Notes: a model not told the origin generated them from the letters alone. 64,000 nt of DNA from Pseudomonas sp. MWU13-2105 (GCF_023242315.1 NZ_JALLIY010000010.1:62001-126000); one strand, 5' to 3'. Shown: positions 1 through 9,010, counted from the stretch's first letter. Numbers and translations are program-made.

Positions 1-1423
1 TCTCCTTCAGGCTGTGGCTGTCATAGACGATCAAGGCGCCGTCGCTGGCCCAGATGCTCAGCAGCAGGTAACGGCCATCGTGGGTGAATTCGACGTGGGC
101 AGCGGTCTTGCCGGGCATCGGCCGCAGGGTATGGGCGATCTCCAGGGTCTGTTTGTCGATCAGCTGGATCGCATCGTTGTCCGGGCCGAAGAACACATCG
201 CTCCAGGCATATGGCGAGTTGATATGGCTGCGCATGAAGAAGCCCGGCCCGAGGGTGGGGATTTCCTTGATCAGCTTCCAGGTCTCGAGGTCGATGACCG
301 AGATCAGCCCCTTGCTGATATTCGGCGTGGCGAATACCCAGCGGCCGTTGCGTTGCCAGTAGGTGCCCGAGCCCAGGTGCGGCATGCCCGGCAGCGCGAT
401 CTCGCTGACCGCCCGGCCGCTGTCGAGGTCGATCACCTGGCCGCCCTCGGCCTTGCGCGAGGTGGCCAGCAATTGGTGATAGTCCGGGGAGAAGGAGAAG
501 TCGTCGAGGTAGTCCTCGGCGTGGATCCGTCGCGGTTGCCAGTCCGGAGTGTCGCGGCTGGACAGTTCCCAGACTTCCTTGACGTCCTTGAGGGCGACGA
601 TGAAGCTGTCCCGTGGCGGCGCGGTGTACACCGCACTGACCCGAGAGGGGCTGCCGTCCTGGCCGAGCGCCGGGATGTTCCTGACCAGGGACAGGTCGCG
701 GGCATCGAGCACGATCAGGTTGCCGGGCAGGTAGTTGCCCACCAGCACCCAGCGGCCATCCTTGCTCACCGCCAGGTTGCGGGTGTTGAGTCCGGCGCGG
801 ATTTCGGCGATCAGCTTCAGGTTGTACAGGTCGTACAGGCTGATCCAGCCGTCGCGGGAGGCGATGTAGACAAAGCGCCCGTCCGGGGAAAACTTCGGCC
901 CGCCATGCACGGCGAAGTGCGAGGCAAAGCGCGCCAGCACGGTAAAGCGATCGCCGTCGAGAATGTCGATGTGATGATCGCCGGCTTCCACCACCACGAA
1001 CAGATTCAGCGGATCGGCATTGTGCTGTGGCGTGGCCGGCAGTCTGCCGATATCGTTGAGCAAGCTGTGGCTGGCGCGGATATCTTCGCTGCTCCAGCTC
1101 GGCGGGGTGGCCGGTGGGCGCTGCAGATAGTCCGCCAGGGCGTCGAGCCGCGCGTCGCTGAGCACTCCGGCATAGCCGGCCATCTGGCTGGCCGGGCGCC
1201 CCTTGGCAATCACCTCGCGGACCTCCGCCGGTTTGATCCGGCTGAGGCTCTCCGGCAGCAGCGCCGGCCCGCTGGCGCCGAAGCGCTGGACGCCATGACA
1301 GCCCTGGCATTGCGCCTGATAGTCCTGTGCGGCCTGTTCCAGTGCCGCACCGGAGAGGGACGCCGCCGCGCCGCCTTGAACCGCGCCGAGGCATGCCAGC
1401 GTGAGCAGCAACCGGCGCTTCAT
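1..1423 (-). CDS. nirN: NirN, d1-type cytochrome c (3' end outside window)
   Basis: Periplasmic cytochrome that, in characterised pseudomonads, carries dihydro-heme d1 and completes its last double bond before transfer to NirS. The N-terminus is a signal peptide (MKRRLLLTLACLGAVQGGAAA) followed by one heme c motif CQGCH at residues 39-43. The rest is the beta-propeller-like d1 domain. About 474 codons are inside the window and no stop is reached; the family is around 490 residues, so only a short tail is missing. Its ATG overlaps the nirE stop (ATGA), so the two are translationally coupled at the end of the nirS operon. It resembles NirS, but its place at the distal end of the d1 biosynthesis genes identifies it as NirN. 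Confidence 0.93.
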   Translation of the reverse strand, partial: MKRRLLLTLACLGAVQGGAAASLSGAALEQAAQDYQAQCQGCHGVQRFGASGPALLPESLSRIKPAEVREVIAKGRPASQMAGYAGVLSDARLDALADYLQRPPATPPSWSSEDIRASHSLLNDIGRLPATPQHNADPLNLFVVVEAGDHHIDILDGDRFTVLARFASHFAVHGGPKFSPDGRFVYIASRDGWISLYDLYNLKLIAEIRAGLNTRNLAVSKDGRWVLVGNYLPGNLIVLDARDLSLVRNIPALGQDGSPSRVSAVYTAPPRDSFIVALKDVKEVWELSSRDTPDWQPRRIHAEDYLDDFSFSPDYHQLLATSRKAEGGQVIDLDSGRAVSEIALPGMPHLGSGTYWQRNGRWVFATPNISKGLISVIDLETWKLIKEIPTLGPGFFMRSHINSPYAWSDVFFGPDNDAIQLIDKQTLEIAHTLRPMPGKTAAHVEFTHDGRYLLLSIWASDGALIVYDSHSLKE

Positions 1424-2259
1424 ACCGCCACCTTGCTGTAGCGTGGGGCAAGTGCCGCGCCTGCAAAGCGCGCCGGATATTCCGGTTGTCGGGAAGCGAA
1501 CAGGCCGACCACCTGGCCGATCACCGTCAGCGTCGGCGTACCGGCCGGGCAGGCCAGCGCCAGGCTCGGCAATTGCCGCAGGGTTCCGCGCGCGACCTGC
1601 TGGTCGGGGCGGGTGCCGTTGCTGATCAAGGCCGCCGGGGTGTCGGCGGCCAGGCCGGCGTCGATCAGGCGCCGGGCGATCATCTCCAGGTTCGCCAGGC
1701 CCATGTAGAACACCAGGGTCTGGCCGCTGTCCGCGAGGTTGCGCCAGGGCAGCGTCAACTCATTATCCTGTTGCAGGTGGCCGGTGATGAACCGGCAGGA
1801 ACTGACCAGGTCGCGGTGGGTCAGCGGGATGCCGGCGTAGGCGCTGCAACCGGCCGCGGCGGTGATGCCCGGGACCACCAGGCAATCGATGCCGCGTTGC
1901 AACAGGTAGTCCAGCTCTTCGGCGCCACGGCCGAAAATGAACGGATCGCCGCCCTTGAGGCGGACCACGCGCTGATTCGCGGCGGCCAGTTCGGCGAGCA
2001 GGCGGTTGATCTGCTCCTGGGGCAGGCTGTGGCAGCCGCTGGCCTTGCCGACGTAATGGCGGGCGCAGGCCGGCGGGATCAGCGCCAGCAGTTCAGGGCT
2101 GATCAGCCGGTCATAGACCACGGCATCGGCCTGTTGCAACAGGCTCCAGGCGCGCAGGGTCAGCAGGCGCGGGTCGCCCGGGCCGGCACCGACCAGGGCG
2201 ACTTCTCCGGGGTGGAACGGAGACTGCAGCGCAGCAGGTAGAACAGGGACTGAGGGCAT
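1420..2259 (-). CDS. nirE: Uroporphyrinogen-III C-methyltransferase NirE
   Basis: SAM-dependent uroporphyrinogen III methyltransferase making precorrin-2, the entry step to heme d1. At 279 residues it is a stand-alone SUMT-type methyltransferase without the CysG oxidase/chelatase half. Visible family motifs are the glycine-rich VGAGPGDPRLLTLRA near residue 22, the VRLKGGDPFIFGRG block and the GITAAAGCSAYAGIPLTHR block. The ATG at 2259 is chosen because the family's core starts about 20 residues later. It lies between nirJ and nirN, the order seen in P. aeruginosa nirSMCFDLGHJEN. Confidence 0.95.
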   Translation of the reverse strand: MPSVPVLPAALQSPFHPGEVALVGAGPGDPRLLTLRAWSLLQQADAVVYDRLISPELLALIPPACARHYVGKASGCHSLPQEQINRLLAELAAANQRVVRLKGGDPFIFGRGAEELDYLLQRGIDCLVVPGITAAAGCSAYAGIPLTHRDLVSSCRFITGHLQQDNELTLPWRNLADSGQTLVFYMGLANLEMIARRLIDAGLAADTPAALISNGTRPDQQVARGTLRQLPSLALACPAGTPTLTVIGQVVGLFASRQPEYPARFAGAALAPRYSKVAV

Positions 2260-2330
2260 GGCGAACTCCTTGATGCTTGATCGGGTGTGTCGGCGCCATC
2301 CTGAGTCGGAGGGGGCGCCGGGCAGGCGTT

Positions 2331-3509
2331 TCAGTGCATGAGGCAAGGAATGCCAGGCGGTGCCGGCAGGCCGATTTCTTCGTCGCTGAGGTGGCAGCCG
2401 GGGTCCTGGCCCCAGAGATCGCCCTCGGCCCAGGCGCGGGTCCGGGTATTGCCATTGCAGATGCCCAGCCAACGGCACCCGGCGCAGCGCCCGCCAACGG
2501 CGCGGGGATGTTCGCGCAGGCGCAGCAGTAGTGCGTCGGGCTGCTCCAGCCAGAGTTCGCGGAACGGCGTCTGGCGCACATTGCCCACTGAGTGCTGCCA
2601 CCAGTAGGTGTCCGGGTGGACCTCGCCGGTATTGTCGATATTGGCGATGCCGCTGCCCGAAGCGTTGCCGCCCCAGGCGCGCAGCATCTGCTCCAGGCGC
2701 GGGTAATACGCGGGCAGTCGACGACCCACCCACTGCAGCAGGAGAATCGCGTCGGCATCGTTGTTGCCGCTGACAAAGTCGCTGTCGCGGCCCTGTTCGA
2801 TATCCGCCCAGGCCTGTTCGAACAGCAGGTCCATGGCTTCGCGACTCATCTGTTGGCGGGCGTCGAGGCGCCGGCTGCGTTTGCCGCGACCGCTGTAGTT
2901 GAGGTGCGACAGGTAGAATTTCTGCACGTCGTACTCGCGCATCAATGCCAGCAATGCAGGCAACTGGGCGTGGTTGTCCTGGGTCAGGGTGGTGCGCATG
3001 CCGACCCGGATGCGGTGTTCGCGGCACAGCCGGATCGCCCGCAGCGAGCGGGCAAAGCTGCCCTGGCATTGGCGGAAGGCGTCATGGGTGGCTTCCAGGC
3101 CATCGAGGCTGATGCCCACATAGTCGAACCTCGCCGAGCTGATCCGGGCGATATTGTGTTGATCGATCAGCGTGCCATTCGTGGAGAGGGCGACAAACAT
3201 GCCACAGGCCCTGGCATGGGCGCTGAGCTGGAACAGGTCCCCGCGCAGCAGCGGTTCGCCGCCGGAGAGGATCAGCACTTTCACTCCGGCGGCCTGCAGG
3301 TCATCAATTACCCGCAGGGCCGCCGGGGTATCCAGCTCGTCGCGAAACACACTGTCGGCCGAGGTCGCGTAGCAGTGCTTGCAGGTCAGGTTGCAGCGCC
3401 TGAGCAGGTTCCAGATCACCACCGGCGCGCGCGGGCTGCCGGGGGTGGTGCTTTGCGGCGCGGGTCCCTGGCCGGCGAGGGCCCGCAGGTAATGGCTGAT
3501 CCTTAACAT
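2331..3509 (-). CDS. nirJ: Radical SAM heme d1 biosynthesis protein NirJ
   Basis: Radical SAM enzyme of heme d1 synthesis, thought to replace the propionate side chains of didecarboxysiroheme by keto groups. The radical SAM cluster motif CNLTCKHC (CxxxCxxC) is near residue 50. A cysteine-rich C-terminal segment (CAGCRWLGIC ... DPGC) fits the SPASM-like auxiliary cluster domain. Length is 392 residues, normal for NirJ. The ATG at 3509 has an AGGAG ribosome site 7-8 nt upstream; a longer in-frame start would lack one. It follows nirH and precedes nirE in the same operon. Confidence 0.95.
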   Translation of the reverse strand: MLRISHYLRALAGQGPAPQSTTPGSPRAPVVIWNLLRRCNLTCKHCYATSADSVFRDELDTPAALRVIDDLQAAGVKVLILSGGEPLLRGDLFQLSAHARACGMFVALSTNGTLIDQHNIARISSARFDYVGISLDGLEATHDAFRQCQGSFARSLRAIRLCREHRIRVGMRTTLTQDNHAQLPALLALMREYDVQKFYLSHLNYSGRGKRSRRLDARQQMSREAMDLLFEQAWADIEQGRDSDFVSGNNDADAILLLQWVGRRLPAYYPRLEQMLRAWGGNASGSGIANIDNTGEVHPDTYWWQHSVGNVRQTPFRELWLEQPDALLLRLREHPRAVGGRCAGCRWLGICNGNTRTRAWAEGDLWGQDPGCHLSDEEIGLPAPPGIPCLMH

Positions 3510-3535
3510 GTCGCTCTCCTTGCAAGGGCCTGCGC

Positions 3536-4039
3536 TCAACGCTGGGCAGGGGACAGGCGCAAACCGGTCTTTTTCAGGATGCGGCTGCTCACCAGCATCG
3601 CATCGGCGGCACTGGCAGCACCGAGCAAGTCGCGAAGCTGCTCACGGTAGTCATTCATTTCCCTGGCACTGCGCCCGTGGACCATGGCGAACAGGTTGTA
3701 GCGCCAGGCCGTGCGACGTGGTCGGCGATAGCAGTGGCTGACGAAAGGCAAGGCCCCGACCAGTGCGCCGAGGCGCGGCATCTCGGCGTCCTGCACATCC
3801 CAGACGGTCATGCCGTTGAAGCGATAACCCAGGCGATAGTGGTTGGGCACGGCGGCGATACGGCGGATCGCGCCCTCGGCCTGCAAGCGCCTGAGCAGCT
3901 CCAGGGTCGACTCGACGTTCAGTTGCAACTGCTCGGCGAGCCAGGCCCAAGGGTCGTCGAGCAACGGCAGGCCGGCCTGGGTCAGTTCGATCAGGCGCCG
4001 GGTCAGGCGCTCTTCAGACGGGCAAATACAGACCGACAT
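3536..4039 (-). CDS. nirH: Siroheme decarboxylase subunit NirH
   Basis: One of four paralogous AsnC/Lrp-like proteins (NirD, L, G, H) that decarboxylate siroheme to didecarboxysiroheme. It is 167 residues, with an N-terminal winged-helix-like part (LTRRLIELTQAGLPLLDDPWAWLAEQLQ) and a C-terminal part carrying RPRRTAWRYNLFAMVHGR. That block is the heme-pocket signature also seen in NirL here. The start overlaps the end of nirG. The family is homologous to Lrp regulators, but genomic context makes an enzymatic role in d1 synthesis clear. Confidence 0.93.
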   Translation of the reverse strand: MSVCICPSEERLTRRLIELTQAGLPLLDDPWAWLAEQLQLNVESTLELLRRLQAEGAIRRIAAVPNHYRLGYRFNGMTVWDVQDAEMPRLGALVGALPFVSHCYRRPRRTAWRYNLFAMVHGRSAREMNDYREQLRDLLGAASAADAMLVSSRILKKTGLRLSPAQR

Positions 4040-4457
4040 GGTAGGTCTCCTCTTTGGGCAGGTTGAGCGGCACCAGGCCGGTCTGCTGTTCGATGCGCCG
4101 CAACGCTGCGTCCAGGCCTTGCCGGGTGGCGCAGCCGAGCACGAACCACATGTTCCAGGCATGTTCGCGGCGGTAGTTGTGCGCCGCTTCGGGCATGCCC
4201 CGGAGCAGTTCGGCGACCGCCTCGAAACGTGCTTCGGGGACCGCCAGTGCGGCCAGGGTGAAGGCGCCGCCGAGTCGCTCAATGTCGAACATCGGGCCGA
4301 AGCGGGTGAGGCTGCCGTTCTCCAGCAGCTGTTGCAGGCGTTGGCGCAGTTCACGGCTGCTGCTGCCCAGTTCGTCGGCCAGTTCGCCCCAGGGATCGCG
4401 TACCAGCGGCAGGCCCAGTTGCAGGCGGTTGATCAGGCGCCGGTCGAGTTCATCCAT
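4014..4457 (-). CDS. nirG: Siroheme decarboxylase subunit NirG
   Basis: A 147-residue member of the siroheme decarboxylase family, acting with NirD, NirH and NirL in heme d1 formation. It starts MDELDRRLINRLQLGLPLVRDPWGELADELG, the typical HTH-like fold. It has NYRREHAWNMWFVLG where NirH and NirL have the RYNLF block, the same difference that separates NirD/G from NirH/L in known systems. The annotated ATG (4457) matches the usual family length; an upstream in-frame ATG would add ten arginine-rich residues and overlap nirL further. Confidence 0.93.
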   Translation of the reverse strand: MDELDRRLINRLQLGLPLVRDPWGELADELGSSSRELRQRLQQLLENGSLTRFGPMFDIERLGGAFTLAALAVPEARFEAVAELLRGMPEAAHNYRREHAWNMWFVLGCATRQGLDAALRRIEQQTGLVPLNLPKEETYHVGLYLPV

Positions 4458-4965
4458 GGGCCGTGGCTCCGCCCGGCGCGGGCGCAAAGCGCGCGCCGCA
4501 TTGTTTGAAGGCCTGGGTGCTGAAGAGGATCTGATGCGGCAGGTCGCTCAGCTGGTGTTGCTCCAGCAACGCCTGGATCTGCGCCTCGACCCGCTCGCGC
4601 TGACGCCCGTGAATCATGCAGAACAGGTTGTAGCGCCACTGCGGCAGGCGTCGCGGGCGCTGGTAGCAGAGACTGATGCCGGCGGTCTGGCCGAGGCGTT
4701 GGCCGACCGCGTCGACCAGCGCATCCGGGATGTCCAGTACCAGCATGGCATTGGCGCCGAAGCCCAGGGCGCGGTGGTTGAGTACCAGGCCGATGCGGCG
4801 GAACAGCTGTTGTTCGTGCCATTGGCGCATTTGCGCGAGCACCTGGCTTTCCTCGGCGCCGATCTGTTGCGCCAGGGCCAGGTACGGCCGTGGCAGCAAC
4901 GGCAGGCCGAGTTCCAGTTGCCGTCGCAGGGCCAGGGCCTGCGCGGCCGCGAGTGGCGGCTTCAT
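4450..4965 (-). CDS. nirL: Siroheme decarboxylase subunit NirL
   Basis: Siroheme decarboxylase family member of 171 residues, separate here from NirD (in some other denitrifiers the two are fused). The RPRRLPQWRYNLFCMIHGR block parallels NirH. Its ATG overlaps the nirD stop (ATGA), consistent with coupled translation and a NirDL complex. The C-terminus (APAPGGATAHG) is a short Pro/Gly-rich tail running into the start of nirG. Confidence 0.93.
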   Translation of the reverse strand: MKPPLAAAQALALRRQLELGLPLLPRPYLALAQQIGAEESQVLAQMRQWHEQQLFRRIGLVLNHRALGFGANAMLVLDIPDALVDAVGQRLGQTAGISLCYQRPRRLPQWRYNLFCMIHGRQRERVEAQIQALLEQHQLSDLPHQILFSTQAFKQCGARFAPAPGGATAHG

Positions 4966-5420
4966 GGCGTTTCTCCCAGGGCAAAACCCAGGTCGATGCG
5001 ATAAGAGCTCAGCATCGGCAGGTCCAGCGGGGTCAGGCCGGTGTCGTCCCGCAGTTCGTCGAGAATACGCTGCAGGTGCTGGCGATCCGGGCCGGTCAGG
5101 ACGAACCACAGGTTGTAGTGATGTTCCCGGGCATAGTTGTGATTGACCTCGGGGTAGTGGTTGATGCGTTCGGCCACCTGTTGCAGGCGTTCGACGGGCA
5201 CGGCCAGGGCGGCGAGGGTGCTGGCCCCGGCGCGGCTATGCTCGAACACCGGGCCGATCCGCGACAGGCTGCCGGCCTGTGCCATCCGCTGCAGGCAAGC
5301 AAGCACCTGGTCCTGGCTGCAATCGAGCTCCTCGGCCATCTGCCGATAAGGTTCGGCGCCGATCGGCATGCCATGCTGGAAGCGTTCGATCAGGCGCTGT
5401 TGCAGAGTGTCCGTGGTCAT
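4962..5420 (-). CDS. nirD: Siroheme decarboxylase subunit NirD
   Basis: 152-residue AsnC/Lrp-like subunit of siroheme decarboxylase, first of the DLGH block. It starts MTTDTLQQRLIERFQHGMPIGAEPYRQMAEEL, a winged-helix-like N-terminus, followed by NYAREHHYNLWFVLTG, the NirD/G form of the substrate-pocket block. The stop overlaps the nirL start, and the gene starts 2 nt after nirF ends. All four paralogues are intact, so the pathway to didecarboxysiroheme appears complete. Confidence 0.94.
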   Translation of the reverse strand: MTTDTLQQRLIERFQHGMPIGAEPYRQMAEELDCSQDQVLACLQRMAQAGSLSRIGPVFEHSRAGASTLAALAVPVERLQQVAERINHYPEVNHNYAREHHYNLWFVLTGPDRQHLQRILDELRDDTGLTPLDLPMLSSYRIDLGFALGETP

Positions 5421-5421
5421 C

Positions 5422-6600
5422 TCAATACCCCGTCTTCTGCGCGCGGCTGCTGAAGAAAATGCCGCTCGGCTTGCTTGCCGGCAGGCTGCCGAGTTGTTTC
5501 AGGCTGTAGGGGTCCCAGATTTGCACCTGATCGCCGTCGCGCACCGACAGCCAGAGCTGATCGCCGCGGGCGGTGAACTCCATATGCAACACCGCCGGCC
5601 CCGGGCGCAGGTCGGCGAGCAGCGCGTGGGTCTCGCTGTCGATGACCTGCACCCGGTCATTGTCCGGGTAGGCGAAGTTGACCCACAGCTGCCGGCCATC
5701 CGGGCGCGAGGTGACGAATACCGGCTGGCCGGCGACCTTGATCGTGTCGGTCTGCCGCCAGCTGCGCGTGTCCATCACCAGCACCTGGTGCTGGCCGACG
5801 GCGGGAACGAAGGCCTGGTTATTGGCCACGGCCCAGCCTTTGAGGTGGGGCATCTTGTACACCGGCAGTTTCGCCTGGCCGTGAGCGTAATCGCCGAGTA
5901 TCCGGCGTACCCCGCGCTCGGGATACCAGAGGTCGAGTTGGGCCATGCCGTCCTCGCCGAACAGCCCGGCGATGTAGTAGCGCCCGTCGCCGGTGATCAA
6001 CGCATCGTAGGGTTGTTTGCCGATACCGCTGAAGCGGGTTATCCGTGGCGTCAGGCCCTGGCTGAAGTCGGCGCTCCAGATCTCGCCGGTATCGAACAGA
6101 CTGAACACGAAGCGCTGCCCGGGGGCATCCACCAGCCCGACCACCCGTGAGCGCTTGACCCCGTCAGGCAGCAGGGTGGCGGGAATATCCGCGACCTGCT
6201 TCAGGGTCACGGCATCGAACACCTTGACGCCGCCGGGCACGTAGTTGGACACCGCCACCAGCTTGCCATCCTGGCTGATGGCGCCGCTGATGCTGTTGTT
6301 GGCCTGGAGCACCCGCCGATCGATGCGTTGGCCGAGCAGGTCGACTTTGCTCAGGCCACCGTCGCGGCCGAACACATAGGCGTAGCGCTGGTCGTGGGAG
6401 AACACCACCGAGGCATGCGACAGGTCGCCGAAACCCCCGAGTCGGGCCAGCGCGGTCTGGCCGTCGCTTTCGATGATTTGCACGCTGCCGGAGGCGCGTT
6501 CGACCACCAGGCCCAGGTCACCAGTGCCGCGCAAAGGCGCTTGGACACAGGCGGACAACGACAGGCCAAGAGCCGTCGACAGCAGGAATGAACGGATCAT
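5422..6600 (-). CDS. nirF: Heme d1 biosynthesis lipoprotein NirF
   Basis: Periplasmic d1-binding protein needed for heme d1 maturation, 392 residues and related to the d1 domain of NirS but without heme c. The N-terminus MIRSFLLSTALGLSLSAC is a lipoprotein signal with the lipobox LSAC, predicting a membrane-anchored mature protein starting at Cys18. The ATG at 6600 overlaps the nirC stop. Family knowledge places it late in d1 synthesis, interacting with NirN and NirS. Confidence 0.94.
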   Translation of the reverse strand: MIRSFLLSTALGLSLSACVQAPLRGTGDLGLVVERASGSVQIIESDGQTALARLGGFGDLSHASVVFSHDQRYAYVFGRDGGLSKVDLLGQRIDRRVLQANNSISGAISQDGKLVAVSNYVPGGVKVFDAVTLKQVADIPATLLPDGVKRSRVVGLVDAPGQRFVFSLFDTGEIWSADFSQGLTPRITRFSGIGKQPYDALITGDGRYYIAGLFGEDGMAQLDLWYPERGVRRILGDYAHGQAKLPVYKMPHLKGWAVANNQAFVPAVGQHQVLVMDTRSWRQTDTIKVAGQPVFVTSRPDGRQLWVNFAYPDNDRVQVIDSETHALLADLRPGPAVLHMEFTARGDQLWLSVRDGDQVQIWDPYSLKQLGSLPASKPSGIFFSSRAQKTGY

Positions 6601-6923
6601 GGTGCGGGGTATCCTTGCAGTAGAAGGTCGACCAGCCAGCGAATATCGCCGGGACTGAGCAGGGGCCCCCAGCCGGGCATGGCAGTGCCGGGCCGGCCGA
6701 GGGTCACGGTGGCAATCAGGCCGTCGCGGGATTTGCCGGCCAGGGCCGCGCGGGTCAGTTCGGGACCGAGCCCGCCGGTCATGTGCAGCCCGTGGCAGGC
6801 GCCGCAGTCCTGGGCCAGGAGATTGTCCAGTTGTGCCTGGCGGCGGGCATCGGGCGCCGCCAGCGCGGTGCCCTGGAGCAGTAGGAGCAGGACAGTCATC
6901 AGCGCGTATCGACAAGCCTTCAT
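6597..6923 (-). CDS. nirC: Monoheme cytochrome c NirC
   Basis: Small periplasmic c-type cytochrome, 108 residues with a cleavable signal (to about residue 22, ...GTALA-APDA) and one heme motif CGACH at residues 40-44. GTAMPGWGPLL supplies the likely methionine ligand. NirC can donate electrons to NirS and to the d1 pathway. It lies between nirM and nirF with short spacing, and its stop overlaps the nirF start. Confidence 0.93.
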   Translation of the reverse strand: MKACRYALMTVLLLLLQGTALAAPDARRQAQLDNLLAQDCGACHGLHMTGGLGPELTRAALAGKSRDGLIATVTLGRPGTAMPGWGPLLSPGDIRWLVDLLLQGYPAP

Positions 6924-6939
6924 GACGCCCTCCCTGGGC

Positions 6940-7254
6940 TTATTTGAGACTCAGGACCCAAGTCGCCAGCTGCCTGGCTTCGTCGTCGCTGACCGGATTG
7001 GCCGGCATCGGTATCGGTCCCCAGTTGCCCTGCGTACCGTTCTTGATATGGCTGGCCAGGGTGTCCACGGCACCGCTGACACCGGCGTTCTTGGCCGCCA
7101 CGTCCTTGAGCGCCGGGCCCACCAGCTTGCTGTCGATGCTGTGGCAGGCGGTGCAGGGTTTGCTCTTGAACAGCTCCAGCGCGTCCTGGGCCTGCAAGGG
7201 TTGTAGGCTCAGCGCGGCGCCGAGGGCGACGAGGGACAGCAGGATATTTTTCAT
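6940..7254 (-). CDS. nirM: Cytochrome c551 NirM
   Basis: Periplasmic electron donor to nitrite reductase. The 104-residue precursor has a signal peptide ending ...PLQA-QDALELF, heme motif CTACH at 34-38 and Met ligand in GPIPMPANPVSDDEA, as in classical Pseudomonas c551. The ATG at 7254 has a GGAG site; the open frame extends a few codons upstream, but MKNILLSLVALGAAL is the natural signal-peptide start. It is directly downstream of nirS. Confidence 0.95.
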   Translation of the reverse strand: MKNILLSLVALGAALSLQPLQAQDALELFKSKPCTACHSIDSKLVGPALKDVAAKNAGVSGAVDTLASHIKNGTQGNWGPIPMPANPVSDDEARQLATWVLSLK

Positions 7255-7278
7255 CACGGCTCCTTGCATTGATGGCGC

Positions 7279-8961
7279 TCAATAGATGTCGTATTGGGTG
7301 TTGTAGACATTGAACTTGCCGGTCGGCGTGATCAGTCGCTTGTCCTTGATCACCGCCTTGAGCTTGAGGGTCTTGTCGTCGATCACCACCAGCGCCGACT
7401 CGTCCGCCTGGCCGCTCCACACCGAGAACCAGACTTCATCGCCGGCCTTGTTGTATTCCGGTTGCACGACGCGCAGGGCGCCTTGCTTGATCCCGGCGTA
7501 TTCGGCGATCGGCAGCACGCTGTAGCCGGCGTCGAGCTTGTCGATATCGAACACCGCCACCGACTGGCTGATCTTCGCGTCCGGATTGAGCGGGGTATCG
7601 ACATACAGGTGGCGGGAGTTGGGATGGGTCTTGATGAACAGCGAGCCGCCACCCTGGCCCTTGAGCGAGCCGACCTGTTTCCAGGCGTACTGCGGGTGCT
7701 TCAGCGGGTCGGTACCGATCATGGAAATCCCGGCGTCGCCCAGGTGGCTGGTGGCCCAGACCGGCCCATACAACGGATGCTCGAAGTTGGCGCCACGGCC
7801 AGGGTGCGGGGTTTTGCCGACCTCTACCAGCGCGGTCAACTTGCGCTCGCGGGAGTCGATCACCGCGACCTTGTTCGAGTTGTTGGCCGCGGTCATGAAG
7901 TAGCGGTGCGTGCTGTCCCAGCCACCGTCATGCAGGAACGGCGCGGCGTCGATGCTGGTGATGGTGAGGTTCTTGATGTCCTGGTAATTGACCAGCAGGA
8001 CCTTGCCGGTTTCCTTGACGTTGACGATGAACTCCGGCCATTCGTGGGAGGCGATGATCGCCGCGACCCGTGGTTCCGGGTGGTAGGCCTGGGTGTCGAC
8101 GGTCATGCCGCGGGTCGAGACGATCTGTTTCGGTTCGAGGGTTTCGCCATCCATGATGGTGAACTGCGGCGGCCAGTACGAGCCGGCGATCGTATATTTG
8201 TCTTCGTAGCCTTTGAACTTGGAGGTCTCCACCGAGCGCGCCTCGATGCCGACCTTGACTTCGGCGACCTTGGTCGGCTCCAGCGGCCACAGGTCGATCA
8301 TGTCGATCCGCGCGTCGCGGCCGATCACCAGCAGGTAGCGGCCGGAGGCGGAGATCCGCGAGATGTGCACCGCATAGCCGGTCTCGATGACCTTGACGAT
8401 CTGCTTGCTGTCACCGTCGACCAGGGCGATCTTGCCGTCGTCGCGCAGGGTCACCGAGAACAGGTTTTGCAGGTTGAGCTTGTTCAACTGGCGGGTCGGG
8501 CGGTCCGCGGGCCGGACCAGGACCTTCCAGGTTTTCAGGGTCTCGGCCATGCCCCATTCCGGCGGTGTCGGCGGGGTGTGCTGAATGAACTTGGCCATGA
8601 GCGTGATCTGTTCCTTGGTCAGCGCATTGGAGGTGCCCCAGTTCGGCATGCCCGCCGGCGAGCCATAGGTGATCAAGGCTTCCAGATAGGCCTGGCCGCG
8701 GGACTGGGTGATGTCCGGGGTCAGCGGCTTGCCGGTGGCGCCCTTGCGCAGTACGCCGTGACAGCCGGCGCAACGCTGGAAGTAAATCTGCTTGGCCGAG
8801 TCGAAATCGGCCTGGCTCAGGTCGGGCGCGCCGGGGCTGCTGACCATCGCTGGCGCGGTGCTTGCCGGCGAGGCGCCGGCGGCGTGGGGCAGGGCCAGGA
8901 CCACCGCCGAGAGCACCCCGGCGAGGCTCAGGGCAAAGGTTTTTCTACTGCTGATCGGCAT
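7279..8961 (-). CDS. nirS: Cytochrome cd1 nitrite reductase NirS
   Basis: Periplasmic respiratory nitrite reductase producing NO. It has 560 residues with signal peptide MPISSRKTFALSLAGVLSAVVLALPHAAGA, a heme c domain with CAGCH at 64-68, and an eight-bladed d1 propeller making up the rest. The sequence is intact and first in the nirSMCFDLGHJEN operon. An AGGAG site sits 7 nt before the ATG. Transcription probably comes from the FNR-type box at 9066-9079, about 105 nt upstream. The presence of nirS rather than nirK defines this as a cd1-type denitrifier. Confidence 0.97.
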   Translation of the reverse strand: MPISSRKTFALSLAGVLSAVVLALPHAAGASPASTAPAMVSSPGAPDLSQADFDSAKQIYFQRCAGCHGVLRKGATGKPLTPDITQSRGQAYLEALITYGSPAGMPNWGTSNALTKEQITLMAKFIQHTPPTPPEWGMAETLKTWKVLVRPADRPTRQLNKLNLQNLFSVTLRDDGKIALVDGDSKQIVKVIETGYAVHISRISASGRYLLVIGRDARIDMIDLWPLEPTKVAEVKVGIEARSVETSKFKGYEDKYTIAGSYWPPQFTIMDGETLEPKQIVSTRGMTVDTQAYHPEPRVAAIIASHEWPEFIVNVKETGKVLLVNYQDIKNLTITSIDAAPFLHDGGWDSTHRYFMTAANNSNKVAVIDSRERKLTALVEVGKTPHPGRGANFEHPLYGPVWATSHLGDAGISMIGTDPLKHPQYAWKQVGSLKGQGGGSLFIKTHPNSRHLYVDTPLNPDAKISQSVAVFDIDKLDAGYSVLPIAEYAGIKQGALRVVQPEYNKAGDEVWFSVWSGQADESALVVIDDKTLKLKAVIKDKRLITPTGKFNVYNTQYDIY

Positions 8962-8992
8962 TCCATTTCTCCTCAGGCAAGACCTTGGCGGT

Positions 8993-9010
8993 GTGCTGGA
9001 ACGCCAGCAC
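8993..9010 (-). other. Perfect hairpin in the nirS mRNA leader
   Basis: A 7-bp perfect inverted repeat (GTGCTGG-N4-CCAGCAC) lies about 32 nt upstream of the nirS start codon. It is downstream of the predicted start site if the FNR box at 9066-9079 is at -41.5, so it would sit near the 5' end of the transcript. It could stabilise the mRNA or be incidental. Confidence 0.4.

Noticed and set aside
21..1466. Alternative minus-strand frame in the nirN region
   Set aside because: Arg/Pro/Gly-rich out-of-frame translation. The true frame starting at 1423 has a signal peptide and the CQGCH heme motif.
7279..8961. Minus-strand gene being nirN-like rather than nirS
   Set aside because: It leads the operon, precedes nirM and has the NirS-type heme c domain. 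The second d1-type protein at 1-1423 is NirN.
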